In this document: piece by piece, positions 35,176 through 44,183 of the stretch
Numbering within the stretch: position 1 is the stretch's first letter
Layout of the letters: each line of letters starts with the position of its first letter
Assembly: GCF_900129355.1 (NCBI RefSeq)
Contig: NZ_FQVL01000011.1
Location: 36,777-100,776 of the forward strand
Reading direction: 5' to 3'
DNA length: 64,000 nt
Source: Seinonella peptonophila
GTDB lineage: Bacteria > Bacillota > Bacilli > Thermoactinomycetales > Thermoactinomycetaceae
Position numbers and translations under genes: made by a program
Notes under the pieces: generated by a model
What the model saw: the letters and a program-made list of their open reading frames with translations, nothing else
Databases searched by the model: none
Told to the model about the DNA's origin: nothing

Positions 35176-35454
35176 CTATGTTACATCCTTTCTTGGCTTG
35201 GCATAGTACTGCCTTCTAACATGACTTAAATTCGCTTTTTCGCTGATGACACGTAATGTTGCTTTTTCATTGTGATAATGAATCCACTTCTTGCTAAAAT
35301 TCCTTATCTAAAAATAAGTTCCATATTTATGATCAGAAGCCGACTCAAACATAATAGATGTAGTGTCAATATTTTGGCTCTCTATAAACATCTGAACTAT
35401 TTCTTCAAATGTATTAGGCGGTGCATGGTCAACATGTGAATTATGGATAGTCAT
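35176..35454 (-). pseudogene. Small phage gene interrupted by one in-frame TAG
   Basis: The ATG at 35454 overlaps the TGA of the DUF3223 gene (ATGA). It gives 48 residues ending DHKYGTYF, then TAG at 35308-35310. The same frame continues IRNFSKKWIHYHNEKATLRV for 43 more residues to a TAG at 35176. Both halves look like one ordered protein of about 92 residues. A nonsense mutation is the simplest reading; amber readthrough is possible. Family unknown. Confidence 0.55.
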
Positions 35455-35858
35455 CTTGATTCAGTAATCTCACAAATATCCTCATTTTTCGAGAAGAATT
35501 CTTTTTTAAATTTAATAATATATGGTGCTATTGCACGCCGGCAGGCTGCACGGAACTTCGTTTCTGGCTTAGGTTTGGTAATACATTTTTGGAAGCTAAA
35601 ATCGGTCTCTGTTCCGTCAATACGTATAATGACAAAGGTTTTATTCCTCTTAAAGTATGGATTCTGAGTAACTTTAATCCCAGCGATTCCACAACCTTTC
35701 TTTTGATCTGTATCAGGGTGATTTTCAAGCAAACCCCTGATAAACACTTCGTCTTTCAAGTCTAGAAATTCATCAGTATCATAAGAATGAAAAATCCCCC
35801 GTATTCTTTCTATTGCGGCTTTCTTTGTCTTAAAAACTTCATTGCCAATAATGATCAT
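35451..35858 (-). CDS. DUF3223 protein
   Basis: The 135-residue product has the DUF3223 layout: a helical start (TKKAAIERIRGIFHSY), FIRGLLENHPDTDQKKGCGI in the middle with the conserved HP and G-CGI residues, and later FVIIRIDGTETDFSFQKC. The domain occurs in phages and in some large plant and bacterial proteins next to RNA polymerase-type sequences, with no settled function. It is coupled to the amber-interrupted gene downstream. Confidence 0.72.
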   Translation of the reverse strand: MIIIGNEVFKTKKAAIERIRGIFHSYDTDEFLDLKDEVFIRGLLENHPDTDQKKGCGIAGIKVTQNPYFKRNKTFVIIRIDGTETDFSFQKCITKPKPETKFRAACRRAIAPYIIKFKKEFFSKNEDICEITESR

Positions 35859-35892
35859 TCTGGTGCCCTCTTCTTATTTTTTGCTTACCTTC

Positions 35893-36219
35893 TCAATCTT
35901 CGCTTTGACCGCATGAATCAGGGTTTTCTGATCTCTTGACTTCTTCATCAATCACCATCTCTCTGATTTGATCCACCGAATTCACCATTCGAGTGTCAAA
36001 TCCTAAATCTTTTAATTGCTGCAATCGCTTCTTTTGTAAGGGTCTCAATTGACCCTTTGGTGCTTTCATTTCCACAAAAATGATTCTGCCTTCAGGTAAA
36101 AGTACAATACGATCTGGAGCACCTGCCCATCCTGGTGATATAAACTTCAATGCTAATCCTCCAGCTTTTTCTACTTCTTGTTTCAAACGCTGTTCAAGCT
36201 GCTTTTCTCTCATCTTCAT
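35893..36219 (-). CDS. VRR-NUC domain nuclease
   Basis: The 108-residue product carries the VRR-NUC core: AGGLALKFISPGWAGAPDRI, then GRIIFVEMKAPKGQLRPLQ, with the D, E and K of the PD-(D/E)xK active site (PDRI, FVEMK) and the conserved Q. Stand-alone VRR-NUC proteins are common in phage replication operons, where they act as junction-type or structure-specific nucleases. It lies downstream of the VapE-like gene. Confidence 0.88.
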   Translation of the reverse strand: MKMREKQLEQRLKQEVEKAGGLALKFISPGWAGAPDRIVLLPEGRIIFVEMKAPKGQLRPLQKKRLQQLKDLGFDTRMVNSVDQIREMVIDEEVKRSENPDSCGQSED

Positions 36220-36520
36220 CCAAATGACAAAGTAGACAAAATCAGAGAGTTTTAATACTTACCTCCTATTATGGAGTACAAGGCGACCTATGAAGCCACT
36301 TTTACTTCTATATCCTCCATACACCTCATACCTGCTAATAACTCTTTTCCATTATCTACTTTGTCACTTTTGTCTATATATCCATTAAACCCTTATATAT
36401 CAATACATATATCCCTAGACAAAAGAGTAGTATTATATAGACAAAGTAGATAAAATAATAGAAGCTACCTAGACAAAGTTTTTCGGTATTGTCTAGCTGC
36501 TATTTTCCTTTTGTCTAACA
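36220..36520. repeat. AGACAAA direct and inverted repeats (iteron-like)
   Basis: The motif AGACAAA or its complement occurs at 36234-36240, 36369-36375 (inverted), 36417-36423, 36439-36445, 36471-36477 and 36510-36516 (inverted), with a one-base variant near 36490. Several are preceded by T (TAGACAAA). The gap is AT-rich. It sits between the VRR-NUC and VapE genes, where phages and elements often place an origin or an operator. The last copy is in the end of the VapE-like gene. Confidence 0.6.
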
Positions 36521-38871
36521 AACGCTCTTTGTTGACCATAATGTTTAAAGCTCAATCTCTTTGACCTTTTCCATCCAGGAAGGTTCTCGATAATGGACCC
36601 CACCTCTCTTGAAAACCGTTTATCAATTAGGGATGGGTCTCTTCCAAGTAACTCGGTCCATACTTCCATGACGCAAACCTTTTTGCGTGGAAGTACTTCA
36701 ATAGCAGAACTGCCGAAATCCTCATTTAAAAAAGCTCTTCGACTTGATATGTCCCGCTGATTCCAGTCGAGCGGTAGTGGTTTTTCTAAAAATTCTTCAA
36801 TCATCCCAGACAACGAATTTTCTTCAGTATGTTCATGTTGTTCATTTTCAAGCCAAGCTAATGTATCAGCATCTACTTCAGGATCAAGATGGGTAGCAAA
36901 TCCTTCATGATAGTAAACTAAAGCCTCTGCCCAAACTTGATCGATTTCATCATCGGTTAACTGATGCCATCTTCTTTTTGGCTCATCTTCACAACGAAAG
37001 GGCCAGAAGCGTCGGTTACCGGTTCGGTCACTGAGAAATTCATGGGTATTTGTTGAACCGAAGAAAATGCACTGCCTTGGATATTCTTCGATCATTCGTG
37101 CGTATGGAGGACGATATCGATCCATTGTCTTGGACAGAAACTTCTTCACTTGTTCAATATCTGCCGCTCTTTTAATCGCTGAAAGTTCAGCTAATTCGAC
37201 CAACCAGCTACCTTGTAGTGACTCATAGGCCTCTTTTCCATTTAAGGAATCAAGCGAATCAGTATACCATCCTTTTGAAAGTCGAGCGATCATCATGCTC
37301 TTTCCACGTCCCTGTTTTCCCTTGAATACAATCATCTCATCAAATTTAGCTCCTGGCTCATAGATTCTCTTTATCGCAGCCACTAACGCTTTTATGGTTA
37401 ACTTACGCGTATGTACATGATCTTCAACTCCTAAATACTCTATAAATATGCTCTCTAATCGCGGAATCCCATCCCATTTTAAAGTTTCTAGATAATCTTT
37501 AATGGGATGGAATGCATGCCTACGAGAAACCATCATTAATGCATCGGTTAAACGTTCTTTATGTCGAATGCCATATTTGTTTTCAATATGTCCTCTCAAT
37601 GCTGCATCATCCATATTGTCAAAAGGGCCTTCTTTTGCTTTCCAAGGAAGTATTTTTCTAACAAATGGACGATGATTAAACTCATCGTAGGCAAATGCAT
37701 TTTTTAAAGTTGGGTCATTTTCAAGAATCAACTCAAAGTTCCGAAACGTAACCAAGAGTATACCGCTTTTTGGATGTCTTTCTAATTCCTTTATCCATTG
37801 AGTATCTTCAAAATCTTCTTTTGCCAGACCAATTTGCTCAATCCCCAATGTCTCTTTGACCTGGTCATCTCCTGCTGCCAACTCTTGCATGGCTTTATAG
37901 GAGGGTAGCTTAGATACAGGTGTATCCGGCTCTGCGTCCACATCTAGTTCAAAATATAGATGCAACCGTACCAGATCAAAGGCGTTTACCAGCTTTCCAC
38001 TAATAGGATCAGTAGCGTGATGTGAGTAGGCAAATGTATCATCATAAATGACCAACCCACCTGTTGTGGAACCACTCTGATACGTATATCGCTCTTCATT
38101 CACTTTTTCATATATTTCTGGTAAAAACTTATCAATGACTTCCGATACGGTATAAGTCCGACAAAAAGCCCCAATGATTCCTGATTTCTGTAAGGGATCG
38201 CCTTGCTTCTTGGCTTTTCGTTTGATAGATTTCATTTCTCTTGATGATACAGGCCATTGTGCTGCGTCTTTCCAATCTTGGTATTCAGCTAGTATCTCAT
38301 CTGGGTTCATCCATTCACAATCCTGATACATGAAAGTATATTCTCCGTCCTCAGAAGCACTGGGCCAATACATCATACGATGCGGTTCAAATGTCGTATC
38401 GTCGAACCACTCGATATCTATATCAGCAGCAATTCGCCGTGCCACGACTGGATATTCTTCAGGGGTAACTGGGCGTTGTAAGGGAATAACTATCCGAAAT
38501 CTTGGTTTATCAGGATGATGAGAATGTGTGGTATACAAAGCCGCAGCGTAATGTAAAACTTTCAATGATGGAACATGGTTCGCATAGTCCGCATCCAACG
38601 TTATGATGGATCGCCATCGAACATTTTCGGCTTTTCTACGCCCTGTTTGAATTGTACCTCCTACAAACCCACCTACATCTTTGATCTCGTCTCTTTTTCG
38701 TTTAGGTAATGTCTTGTATTCTAAGAAAGTCTCAGAAGTTCGATGTACTTTAGATATTCGTGAAAGAAATCCAGTCCAGGAGAACCCACGATTTTTCCAT
38801 TGGGTTTCTTTGCGATTCTGTCCGACCGCAATGGTGATGGCTCCATCGTGTTGTAGTTGCAACTTCTCCAA
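36493..38871 (-). CDS. VapE-like primase-helicase
   Basis: The protein has 792 residues. The N-terminal 250 residues resemble a primase-polymerase (archaeo-eukaryotic) domain, with SIITLDADYANHVP near residue 93 and RFRIVIPLQRPVTPEEY later. The C-terminal half is the virulence-associated E ATPase, with P-loop FKGKQGRGKSMM near residue 520, then ELAELSAIKRAADIEQVKK and the FGSTNTHEFLSDRTGNRRFW block typical of the family. It would prime and unwind element DNA. It is followed by repeats that may be the origin and preceded by the DNA polymerase gene. Confidence 0.88.
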   Translation of the reverse strand: MEKLQLQHDGAITIAVGQNRKETQWKNRGFSWTGFLSRISKVHRTSETFLEYKTLPKRKRDEIKDVGGFVGGTIQTGRRKAENVRWRSIITLDADYANHVPSLKVLHYAAALYTTHSHHPDKPRFRIVIPLQRPVTPEEYPVVARRIAADIDIEWFDDTTFEPHRMMYWPSASEDGEYTFMYQDCEWMNPDEILAEYQDWKDAAQWPVSSREMKSIKRKAKKQGDPLQKSGIIGAFCRTYTVSEVIDKFLPEIYEKVNEERYTYQSGSTTGGLVIYDDTFAYSHHATDPISGKLVNAFDLVRLHLYFELDVDAEPDTPVSKLPSYKAMQELAAGDDQVKETLGIEQIGLAKEDFEDTQWIKELERHPKSGILLVTFRNFELILENDPTLKNAFAYDEFNHRPFVRKILPWKAKEGPFDNMDDAALRGHIENKYGIRHKERLTDALMMVSRRHAFHPIKDYLETLKWDGIPRLESIFIEYLGVEDHVHTRKLTIKALVAAIKRIYEPGAKFDEMIVFKGKQGRGKSMMIARLSKGWYTDSLDSLNGKEAYESLQGSWLVELAELSAIKRAADIEQVKKFLSKTMDRYRPPYARMIEEYPRQCIFFGSTNTHEFLSDRTGNRRFWPFRCEDEPKRRWHQLTDDEIDQVWAEALVYYHEGFATHLDPEVDADTLAWLENEQHEHTEENSLSGMIEEFLEKPLPLDWNQRDISSRRAFLNEDFGSSAIEVLPRKKVCVMEVWTELLGRDPSLIDKRFSREVGSIIENLPGWKRSKRLSFKHYGQQRAFVRQKENSS

Positions 38872-38878
38872 TCTCTGA

Positions 38879-40795
38879 TCACTCCTTCTTGTAATAAGCC
38901 GACATGAATCCTTCTGCTGCGAGTGGTAAACCTGGAGCCCAAGGAATGGGTTCTGACATAATTGCAGACATTTCTTTTATTGATCCATGTGCCTGATCTG
39001 CTACAATCTCATCATGGACATGCATGACCATGTTGTATCCAGCCTGATCTAATCGAAGCATGGATTCTGCTAAACAATCACGAGCCACAGCTTGCACGAT
39101 ATTCTCCACTAATTTACCTCCGTATGTTTTTTCTCTTTGACTACCAATTTTGTAGGTAAGGAAATCTTTGTTTAATTGATCGTCCTTATCCACGCACGGT
39201 CGAACATATGCTAATCTCCGACCTGAAGGTAACCGAAGAAAAAGCATACCTGGTTCATACTGAAAAGCGAGCCCCTTTGGCAGCGATACCGTGGTCACTT
39301 CTTTTATAGCTCTCAATGCTGCATTCTCTACGTCACGCCAAAACTGAACAATACGTAAATTGGCTTTTCTCCAACGAGAAACCAATTCGAACAATTCTTC
39401 TTCGCTTAGTCCCATCTCTAAAGCACCCATTTGTTTTAGCGCACCTACGCTCCCTTGATACCCGAGTGCCAACTCTGCTACTTTCCCTTTCTGCCTTAGC
39501 TCACTACCTTTTGTAATGGATTCGATTGGAACACGGAACATTTGGCTCGCCGAGGCTTCGTAAATCTTTCCATGCGTTTTAAATACATCCAGTCTCCATT
39601 GTTCACCCGCTAACCAGGCAATTACTCTAGCCTCAATGGCGCTAAAATCAGATACAAGCAATCGATTTCCTGGGGAAGCTACAAATGCTGTTCGAACTAA
39701 CTGGGAAAGCACCTCTGATGGGCTGCCATATAGTAGTTCTATATCCTCGTACGCATCTTCCAACAGAAGCTCACGAGCAAGATTAAGATCAGAGATTTTA
39801 TTTCTTGGCAAATTCTGAACCTGAATTAAACGACCTGCCCATCTTCCAGTTCGATTTGCTCCATAAAATTGAAACAGACCTCGTGCTCGGTCATCTATAC
39901 CCATTACACGATTCATCGCTTGATATTTTTTGATACTTGTTTTGGAGAGTGCTTGGCGGATTTGTAGCATTCGTTGCACTGTTCCATCTGTTTTCTCAAT
40001 CCACTCAGGTACATTCTTTTTTGTTAAGTGATCTATATTGACTTTCTGATCTTTTAACCACTGTTTCAGTTGGATCAAACTATTTGGATTTTCCAATCCC
40101 GTCAAACGTTTTGCTTCATCTTCTAATCGGTCTTGTGTCTGGGCGTCAAATTGAATAGCACTCTCCACCAATTTTCGATCCAATCGAATCCCTTGATCAT
40201 TGATTCGCTGATCAATCACCCAAAGAGATTGTTCATTCTCCGGCATGGGATATCGTTCGAGTTTCCTACGAATGTCACGTTCTACTGCTACATCCTGTTT
40301 ACAATATTCTTTAAACGATTCCCATTTTGATAAATCATGATGAGGATGGTTTCGTGTTCGCCCTCCATTGGCTTTCGTCGGCTTACAAGGGATCGAGAAA
40401 TAACGGATCAAACTTTGACCTCGTGGATCTTTTTCAAGATAAAAGACACTTGCCACTTCTTTTAAACTTCTCGGCAATCCAAGCATGAGTGCATGAGCTT
40501 GTGTGCAACGCCATTGTTCCGGTGGCATGGGAAGATCGAAGAATTTCGCAATACATGTTCGTTCAAATGCTGCGTTAAAGGCTGTTTTGATCACATTGGG
40601 ATTCGTTAGTGCTTCCAAGATCGGTGCTGGTATCAATTCACCTTGAGCCAGATCGACGATTTGTATGGGTGCATCATCCACGGCATAAGCGAATAGTAAG
40701 ATCTCAAAGTCTTCTGTCTCGACATATCGATGGACTCCACACTGCCTTAGATCAAAGCTGCTATAGGTTTCAATATCAATGCTCAAAACTTGCAA
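38879..40795 (-). CDS. Phage-type family A DNA polymerase
   Basis: The product has 638 residues and starts with TTG (40795) after AGGGGAGAAGA; the earlier in-frame ATG at 40840 lacks such a site. A proofreading exonuclease domain comes first (SIDIETYSSFDL with the catalytic Asp and Glu). The polymerase follows with motif A VSDFSAIEARV, a finger helix and motif C MHVHDEIVAD near residue 595. This is the short, phage-type version of DNA polymerase I found in Firmicutes prophages next to DUF2815 and VapE genes. The active-site residues are intact. Confidence 0.93.
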   Translation of the reverse strand: MQVLSIDIETYSSFDLRQCGVHRYVETEDFEILLFAYAVDDAPIQIVDLAQGELIPAPILEALTNPNVIKTAFNAAFERTCIAKFFDLPMPPEQWRCTQAHALMLGLPRSLKEVASVFYLEKDPRGQSLIRYFSIPCKPTKANGGRTRNHPHHDLSKWESFKEYCKQDVAVERDIRRKLERYPMPENEQSLWVIDQRINDQGIRLDRKLVESAIQFDAQTQDRLEDEAKRLTGLENPNSLIQLKQWLKDQKVNIDHLTKKNVPEWIEKTDGTVQRMLQIRQALSKTSIKKYQAMNRVMGIDDRARGLFQFYGANRTGRWAGRLIQVQNLPRNKISDLNLARELLLEDAYEDIELLYGSPSEVLSQLVRTAFVASPGNRLLVSDFSAIEARVIAWLAGEQWRLDVFKTHGKIYEASASQMFRVPIESITKGSELRQKGKVAELALGYQGSVGALKQMGALEMGLSEEELFELVSRWRKANLRIVQFWRDVENAALRAIKEVTTVSLPKGLAFQYEPGMLFLRLPSGRRLAYVRPCVDKDDQLNKDFLTYKIGSQREKTYGGKLVENIVQAVARDCLAESMLRLDQAGYNMVMHVHDEIVADQAHGSIKEMSAIMSEPIPWAPGLPLAAEGFMSAYYKKE

Positions 40796-40854
40796 TCTTC
40801 TCCCCTCTCTTCTATTAAGAATCAAGGGATGCACCAACACATCCCTTTGAACTT

Positions 40855-41397
40855 TTATTCTAGAAAGTCATTGCCTCCCCATACATCATCAGCAAATTCA
40901 TCTTCCGCTCGTGACCGTCCGTCTAGAGAATCTCCTTCTGATAACTTTTGCAAATTGTTCAATCCAGCAGCAATCCCCTGATTCCCAGAGACATTATATG
41001 GATAAAAATTAATGCTCGCTCGACCGTAACAACCTGCATGAAATTCCGTAGTATCAAGTAAAGGGGTCAAGTCTTGATCAACAATCCCGGGTCGATATTT
41101 ACTACTAGCGTTTAAAAAATAATGTCCTTGAAATGCTGGATAATCCGGCTTTTCCTCATCTCCATCTCTCAAAGGTGTTTTTAAGTTGGAAGGAAGTTTG
41201 CCTCCATAACGATTTCGCGCGACTTCTTTCGCAGCCTCAATCGCTTGTTCAATTCGTGCTATTGTCTCCTGGTCAGATTTTGGAATCAATAAGCAAATAC
41301 TATACTTGGGTTCTTGTCCCTCAACTGCATAAGGTCGAAATACATTCGGATAAGCGAATCGTACCTTCCCTGTAATCACTTTGGTTTCTTGTTTCAT
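40855..41397 (-). CDS. DUF2815 protein, single-stranded DNA-binding type
   Basis: About 180 residues from the ATG at 41397 with GGAG upstream. The sequence VRFAYPNVFRPYAVEGQEPK, then YGRASINFYPYNVSGNQGIA, matches DUF2815, a beta-rich single-stranded DNA-binding protein of Gram-positive phages. It is always found beside the polymerase and DUF2800 genes, as here. The C-terminal acidic tail (DEFADDVWGGNDFLE) is typical of SSB-like partners. The broken DUF2800 gene overlaps its start. Confidence 0.82.
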   Translation of the reverse strand: MKQETKVITGKVRFAYPNVFRPYAVEGQEPKYSICLLIPKSDQETIARIEQAIEAAKEVARNRYGGKLPSNLKTPLRDGDEEKPDYPAFQGHYFLNASSKYRPGIVDQDLTPLLDTTEFHAGCYGRASINFYPYNVSGNQGIAAGLNNLQKLSEGDSLDGRSRAEDEFADDVWGGNDFLE

Positions 41398-41401
41398 CTT
41401 T

Positions 41402-42080
41402 TCATTTCTCCTTAAATTCATATTTTGCTTGTGCCAATCTTCGATTCTGACATGCCCATCAAGCCTACAAAAACAACAATGACTACCTGCTTTATACTCA
41501 CCTTTATCTTGAAATGCTTTTTGTACAATGGGACAAATCGATTCTCCCCATTGACAGAGTTCATCAATAGTCAGTACTTCGGATGACGATTGTTCAACCG
41601 GGGTTGAACAATCGTCATCCGAATCTTCTTAAAATCCCTTCCAAACTTATGAACAGCGCCCAAACCATATAATCGAAGTTGCGGATTGTTCATTGCAGAC
41701 ACAGAACCTTTTTCATATTTCAAATCCATGATCTCAATTGTGGAGTCTGTAAGAATCACCGCATCGCTCGTTCCAAATCCTCCAGGAACCCATGGACTAT
41801 AATCAAGACGTCGTTCGATATAGATTTCCCCGCGTTTTTCAAGAACTTCCTTTACATATGTCCCAACATACTTCATCATCTCCGTTGGTCCCTCTGGAGA
41901 CTTTGAATCGTGTTTCAAATGATAATTCAACCATTGCTCAGCCAATTGGTATGCCAGTATCCCTTCTGATGCATAAGAACTTGTCTTGTTGAGTAATGAT
42001 TGTTCCAGTTATGCACTTGGCGTGTATTTCAGCCAACGATGCGCATTAGATGCAGATAGTAGGGAATGTTTCCTATTCAT
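41402..42080 (-). pseudogene. Broken DUF2800 nuclease-like gene
   Basis: The ATG at 42080 gives HSLLSASNAHRWLKYTPSA, the known N-terminus of DUF2800 proteins (RecB-like nuclease fold, phage replication block). A TAA at 42009-42011 stops it. The frame then runs on with SSYASEGILAYQLAEQW, TSDAVILTDSTIEIMDLKYE (the nuclease-type D-x-K core) and NPQLRLYGLGA. A frameshift at the 46-bp palindrome (41577-41624) moves the frame before SEVLTIDELCQWGESI. A further shift near 41450 joins ACQNRRLAQAKYEFKEK, the natural end, at 41402. Three lesions make it non-functional. Confidence 0.85.
41577..41624. repeat. Perfect palindrome of 22-bp arms at a frameshift
   Basis: Left arm 41578-41599 and right arm 41602-41623 are perfect complements with a two-base centre. 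The arms include GGATGACGATTGTTCAACC and its complement. It lies inside the DUF2800 coding region at the exact point where the reading frame breaks. Confidence 0.92.
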
Positions 42081-42357
42081 CAATCTCCTCCGCTTTTCTC
42101 ATTAATTCCGAAAGAAAAGTTTTCGGAACATCTGTCAACCTTTGTACGTCAAATTGCTTTATGAGTCCTTTGACCTCCTCCCGCTTGCCCTTACGCGAGA
42201 GATCAATGAGTTTTGCACGAACTTCCTCCAAGGAGAATGTTTTTTCTTCCTGCTTAGATTGTTCCACAGTAATTGTTTTAGCTATCGTTTGGAGAGCAGT
42301 TGCCATATCTTTCAACATTTCAACCGCTTCATTCGGAATATCTATAATGACCTTCAT
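42073..42357 (-). CDS. Phage replication-block protein (Rrp5-like annotation), 94 residues
   Basis: The ATG at 42357 has GGTGAT upstream and replaces a longer in-frame start. The product has a central helical region (EAVEMLKDMATALQTIAKTI) and the repeat-like EVRAKLIDLSRKGKREEVK, then FDVQRLTDVPKTFLSELM. That pattern (xxVRxKLxxLSxxGKxxEVKxLL) is found in small phage proteins that databases often label rRNA biogenesis Rrp5. The true role is unknown. It overlaps the start of DUF2800. Confidence 0.65.
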   Translation of the reverse strand: MKVIIDIPNEAVEMLKDMATALQTIAKTITVEQSKQEEKTFSLEEVRAKLIDLSRKGKREEVKGLIKQFDVQRLTDVPKTFLSELMRKAEEIDE

Positions 42358-42389
42358 GAAATCACCGCTTTCTATAAATCGAATAAATC

Positions 42390-42581
42390 TCAAATTCTGA
42401 AAAATCCCCCTTTTATGCAATCAATCGCTTTCAATACACTTCTGATTTGACGTTCTAACTTATACATTTCGGCACCCAAAAAAGGGAGTAGCAACTTCAT
42501 TTCATATTCCAAATCATTTAGTTGCTTAGTGAAATCATCTTTTAAAAAATTAGCTCTTTTTATTGGTTTAAAAGGTGACAT
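42390..42581 (-). CDS. Small helical phage protein, 63 residues
   Basis: GGAAATGAAATCAG precedes the ATG. The product is an extended helix with leucine-rich segments (DDFTKQLNDLEYEMKLLLPF, then KLERQIRSVLKAIDCI), suggesting a coiled coil or a small helical bundle. It precedes the 42073-42357 gene in the same operon. Not recognised. Confidence 0.55.
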   Translation of the reverse strand: MSPFKPIKRANFLKDDFTKQLNDLEYEMKLLLPFLGAEMYKLERQIRSVLKAIDCIKGGFFRI

Positions 42582-42737
42582 CTGATTTCATTTCCTTTCT
42601 ATCGGCTTACAACAGTAGGCAGATTAAATCCGAAAAATATTAACAATTTATTATGCTAATTTTTCATCAGTCTCCAATCTCCAATTCAGTCACTATGGCG
42701 CACATTGTTTGTTTTGCTTTTATGTTTAAATAATCTC

Positions 42738-43007
42738 TTATTTCATTTTTAAAAATTCAGGATGTTGATTTAACCATTGGTATAGGGCATCATATGGAAT
42801 CAAGTATTTCGTCCCAGCTCTTACTTTAGGAAAGTCAGGACGAACTAAAAAATGGTCTCGTAGCGTTGGCAAGCTAATTCTCATCTCAGCAGCTGCTTCA
42901 CTCGTTTTTAGAACTAAAGGTTTTTTTAAATGATCCGATTTGATTTCCTTCATTAATTCAATGATTTCTATTAATCTCTCCAGCACCATTTGATCTAAAT
43001 TGCTCAT
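42738..43007 (-). CDS. Excisionase-like HTH protein, 89 residues
   Basis: The ATG at 43007 has GGAGAGTGATTAC upstream and is preferred to an upstream in-frame ATG. The C-terminal 50 residues fit the excisionase/MerR-like HTH_17 domain (VLKTSEAAAEMRISLPTLRD, HFLVRP, then KYLIPYDALYQWLNQHPEF). The N-terminal half is a helix that could mediate dimerisation. In elements of this type such a gene is the first of the leftward operon and helps excision or regulates the replication block. Confidence 0.75.
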   Translation of the reverse strand: MSNLDQMVLERLIEIIELMKEIKSDHLKKPLVLKTSEAAAEMRISLPTLRDHFLVRPDFPKVRAGTKYLIPYDALYQWLNQHPEFLKMK

Positions 43008-43270
43008 GTAATCACTCTCCATAGTCATTGTTATCTGTACGAGAACTTTGCATAACATTTCATTCAGTAATTCGTTACAAAGATCCAATCAAGTTACCCC
43101 AACCTTGGACATGTTATAACTGAATCTCGTGTAGCCAAACTCGAAAAGTACGTAATGTGTACTTTGAACTACCTAAAAACCGATTCTCCCATTTTCCCTG
43201 GAAACAACTTCAGTCTATGGGCTATTTACCATCTACTCCAATGAAACATTCAGCAACATAAAACGAACAA

Positions 43271-43399
43271 AATGTAACATACAAAAGGATTATAACTCTA
43301 TAAAACTTTGAATGTCAATAAAAATCAGAGAAATCAAATGTATCAAATAGTAACATAAATAACCAAAACATTGTAAAATGTAACACCAGAAGATATAAT
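43271..43399 (+). promoter_or_regulatory. Repressor promoter with repeated TGTAACA operators
   Basis: A good sigma-A promoter is visible: TTGTAA at 43371-43376, 17 bases, TATAAT at 43394-43399, ahead of the repressor start at 43441. The box A(T/G)TAACAT occurs at 43271-43280, near 43347-43356 and again at 43376-43384, where it overlaps the promoter spacer. This suggests self-regulation of the CI-type repressor and control of the divergent replication operon. Confidence 0.65.
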
Positions 43400-43440
43400 A
43401 TAGACTAATTAGAAACAATTTGAGAAAATGGAGGATGCTT

Positions 43441-43809
43441 ATGTCCACATCGGACGATGACAGGTATAAGAAAAAGGTCGGGGAAAATCTGAGAACTTTA
43501 CGGAACGAGATGGATTTGACACAAGAAGAATTTGTAGAAATATTTAATAGAAAAATGAAAGAGAAACTAAAAAAAACATTATCCAGAGGGTCCTATGGAC
43601 CATATGAGAAGGGACTTCGATATCCAAAAAAGTACATCAAACTGTTTGCAGAATTTTACGGAGTAACTGTTGGTTACTTGCAAGGCAAGGAACTGAGGTA
43701 TGACCTTGCTGATATAGAAAAACTCACGCTAAATGGGCGTGAGCTCTCTGGTAAAAAACTTGAAAATGCATTGAAATATATTGAGTTTTTGTTAGCAGAT
43801 GACGATTAA
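43441..43809 (+). CDS. CI-type XRE phage repressor
   Basis: About 122 residues from the ATG at 43441, with GGAGGATGCTT upstream (a TTG at 43420 is the weaker choice). The N-terminus has an XRE HTH (VGENLRTLRNEMDLTQEEFV, then GSYGPYEKGLRYP and FAEFYGVTVGYLQG). The rest is a short helical tail. It is divergent from the replication operon and next to the integrase, the classic position of a lysogeny-type repressor. No peptidase domain is present, so it is a short repressor. Confidence 0.85.
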   Translation: MSTSDDDRYKKKVGENLRTLRNEMDLTQEEFVEIFNRKMKEKLKKTLSRGSYGPYEKGLRYPKKYIKLFAEFYGVTVGYLQGKELRYDLADIEKLTLNGRELSGKKLENALKYIEFLLADDD

Positions 43810-43828
43810 TAAAGCAGCTTCCTACAGA

Positions 43829-44086
43829 TTACTCAATTTTATCCTCATAAAATGCTACAAGTTGCTTATGTGTGATAATCTTTTTTTGGTGCAGCGACTC
43901 TAGCAATTCTCCTAAATCACCCGTGACAGGAACACCATACTTTTTAGATAGTCTTATGATCATATTTTTCAGGCGTATCTCATTGGTACGTCTTTCTATT
44001 TCTTCATTTCTATATGTATCTTTATGTTTTCTTTCATTTTCTCCCGCAGGAAGCTGTCCCTCTTCATCATCTTCTGTTTGTTTCAA
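43829..44086 (-). CDS. Unrecognised small charged protein, 85 residues
   Basis: The product is very hydrophilic in its first half (NERKHKDTYRNEEIERRTNE) and helical in the second (NMIIRLSKKYGVPVTGDLGE, LLESLHQKKIITHKQLV). It lies convergent to the repressor gene with about 20 bases between the stops. Small accessory proteins are often found here between repressor and integrase. No family recognised; AGGAGG lies about 10 bases upstream of its ATG. Confidence 0.45.
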   Translation of the reverse strand: MKQTEDDEEGQLPAGENERKHKDTYRNEEIERRTNEIRLKNMIIRLSKKYGVPVTGDLGELLESLHQKKIITHKQLVAFYEDKIE

Positions 44087-44183
44087 TTACTATTTTCCTC
44101 CTATATTAATAATTGGTGTCAATGATTATTTTATAATATTCAAAATATGAAATCCATAGCGTTTTTAATTTATTTAGAGAGCC

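Noticed and set aside
11296..35454. Genome-wide recoding of TAG
   Set aside because: Several convincing genes end in TAG with no open frame or only terminators beyond (for example 11610-12011), so TAG works as a stop here.
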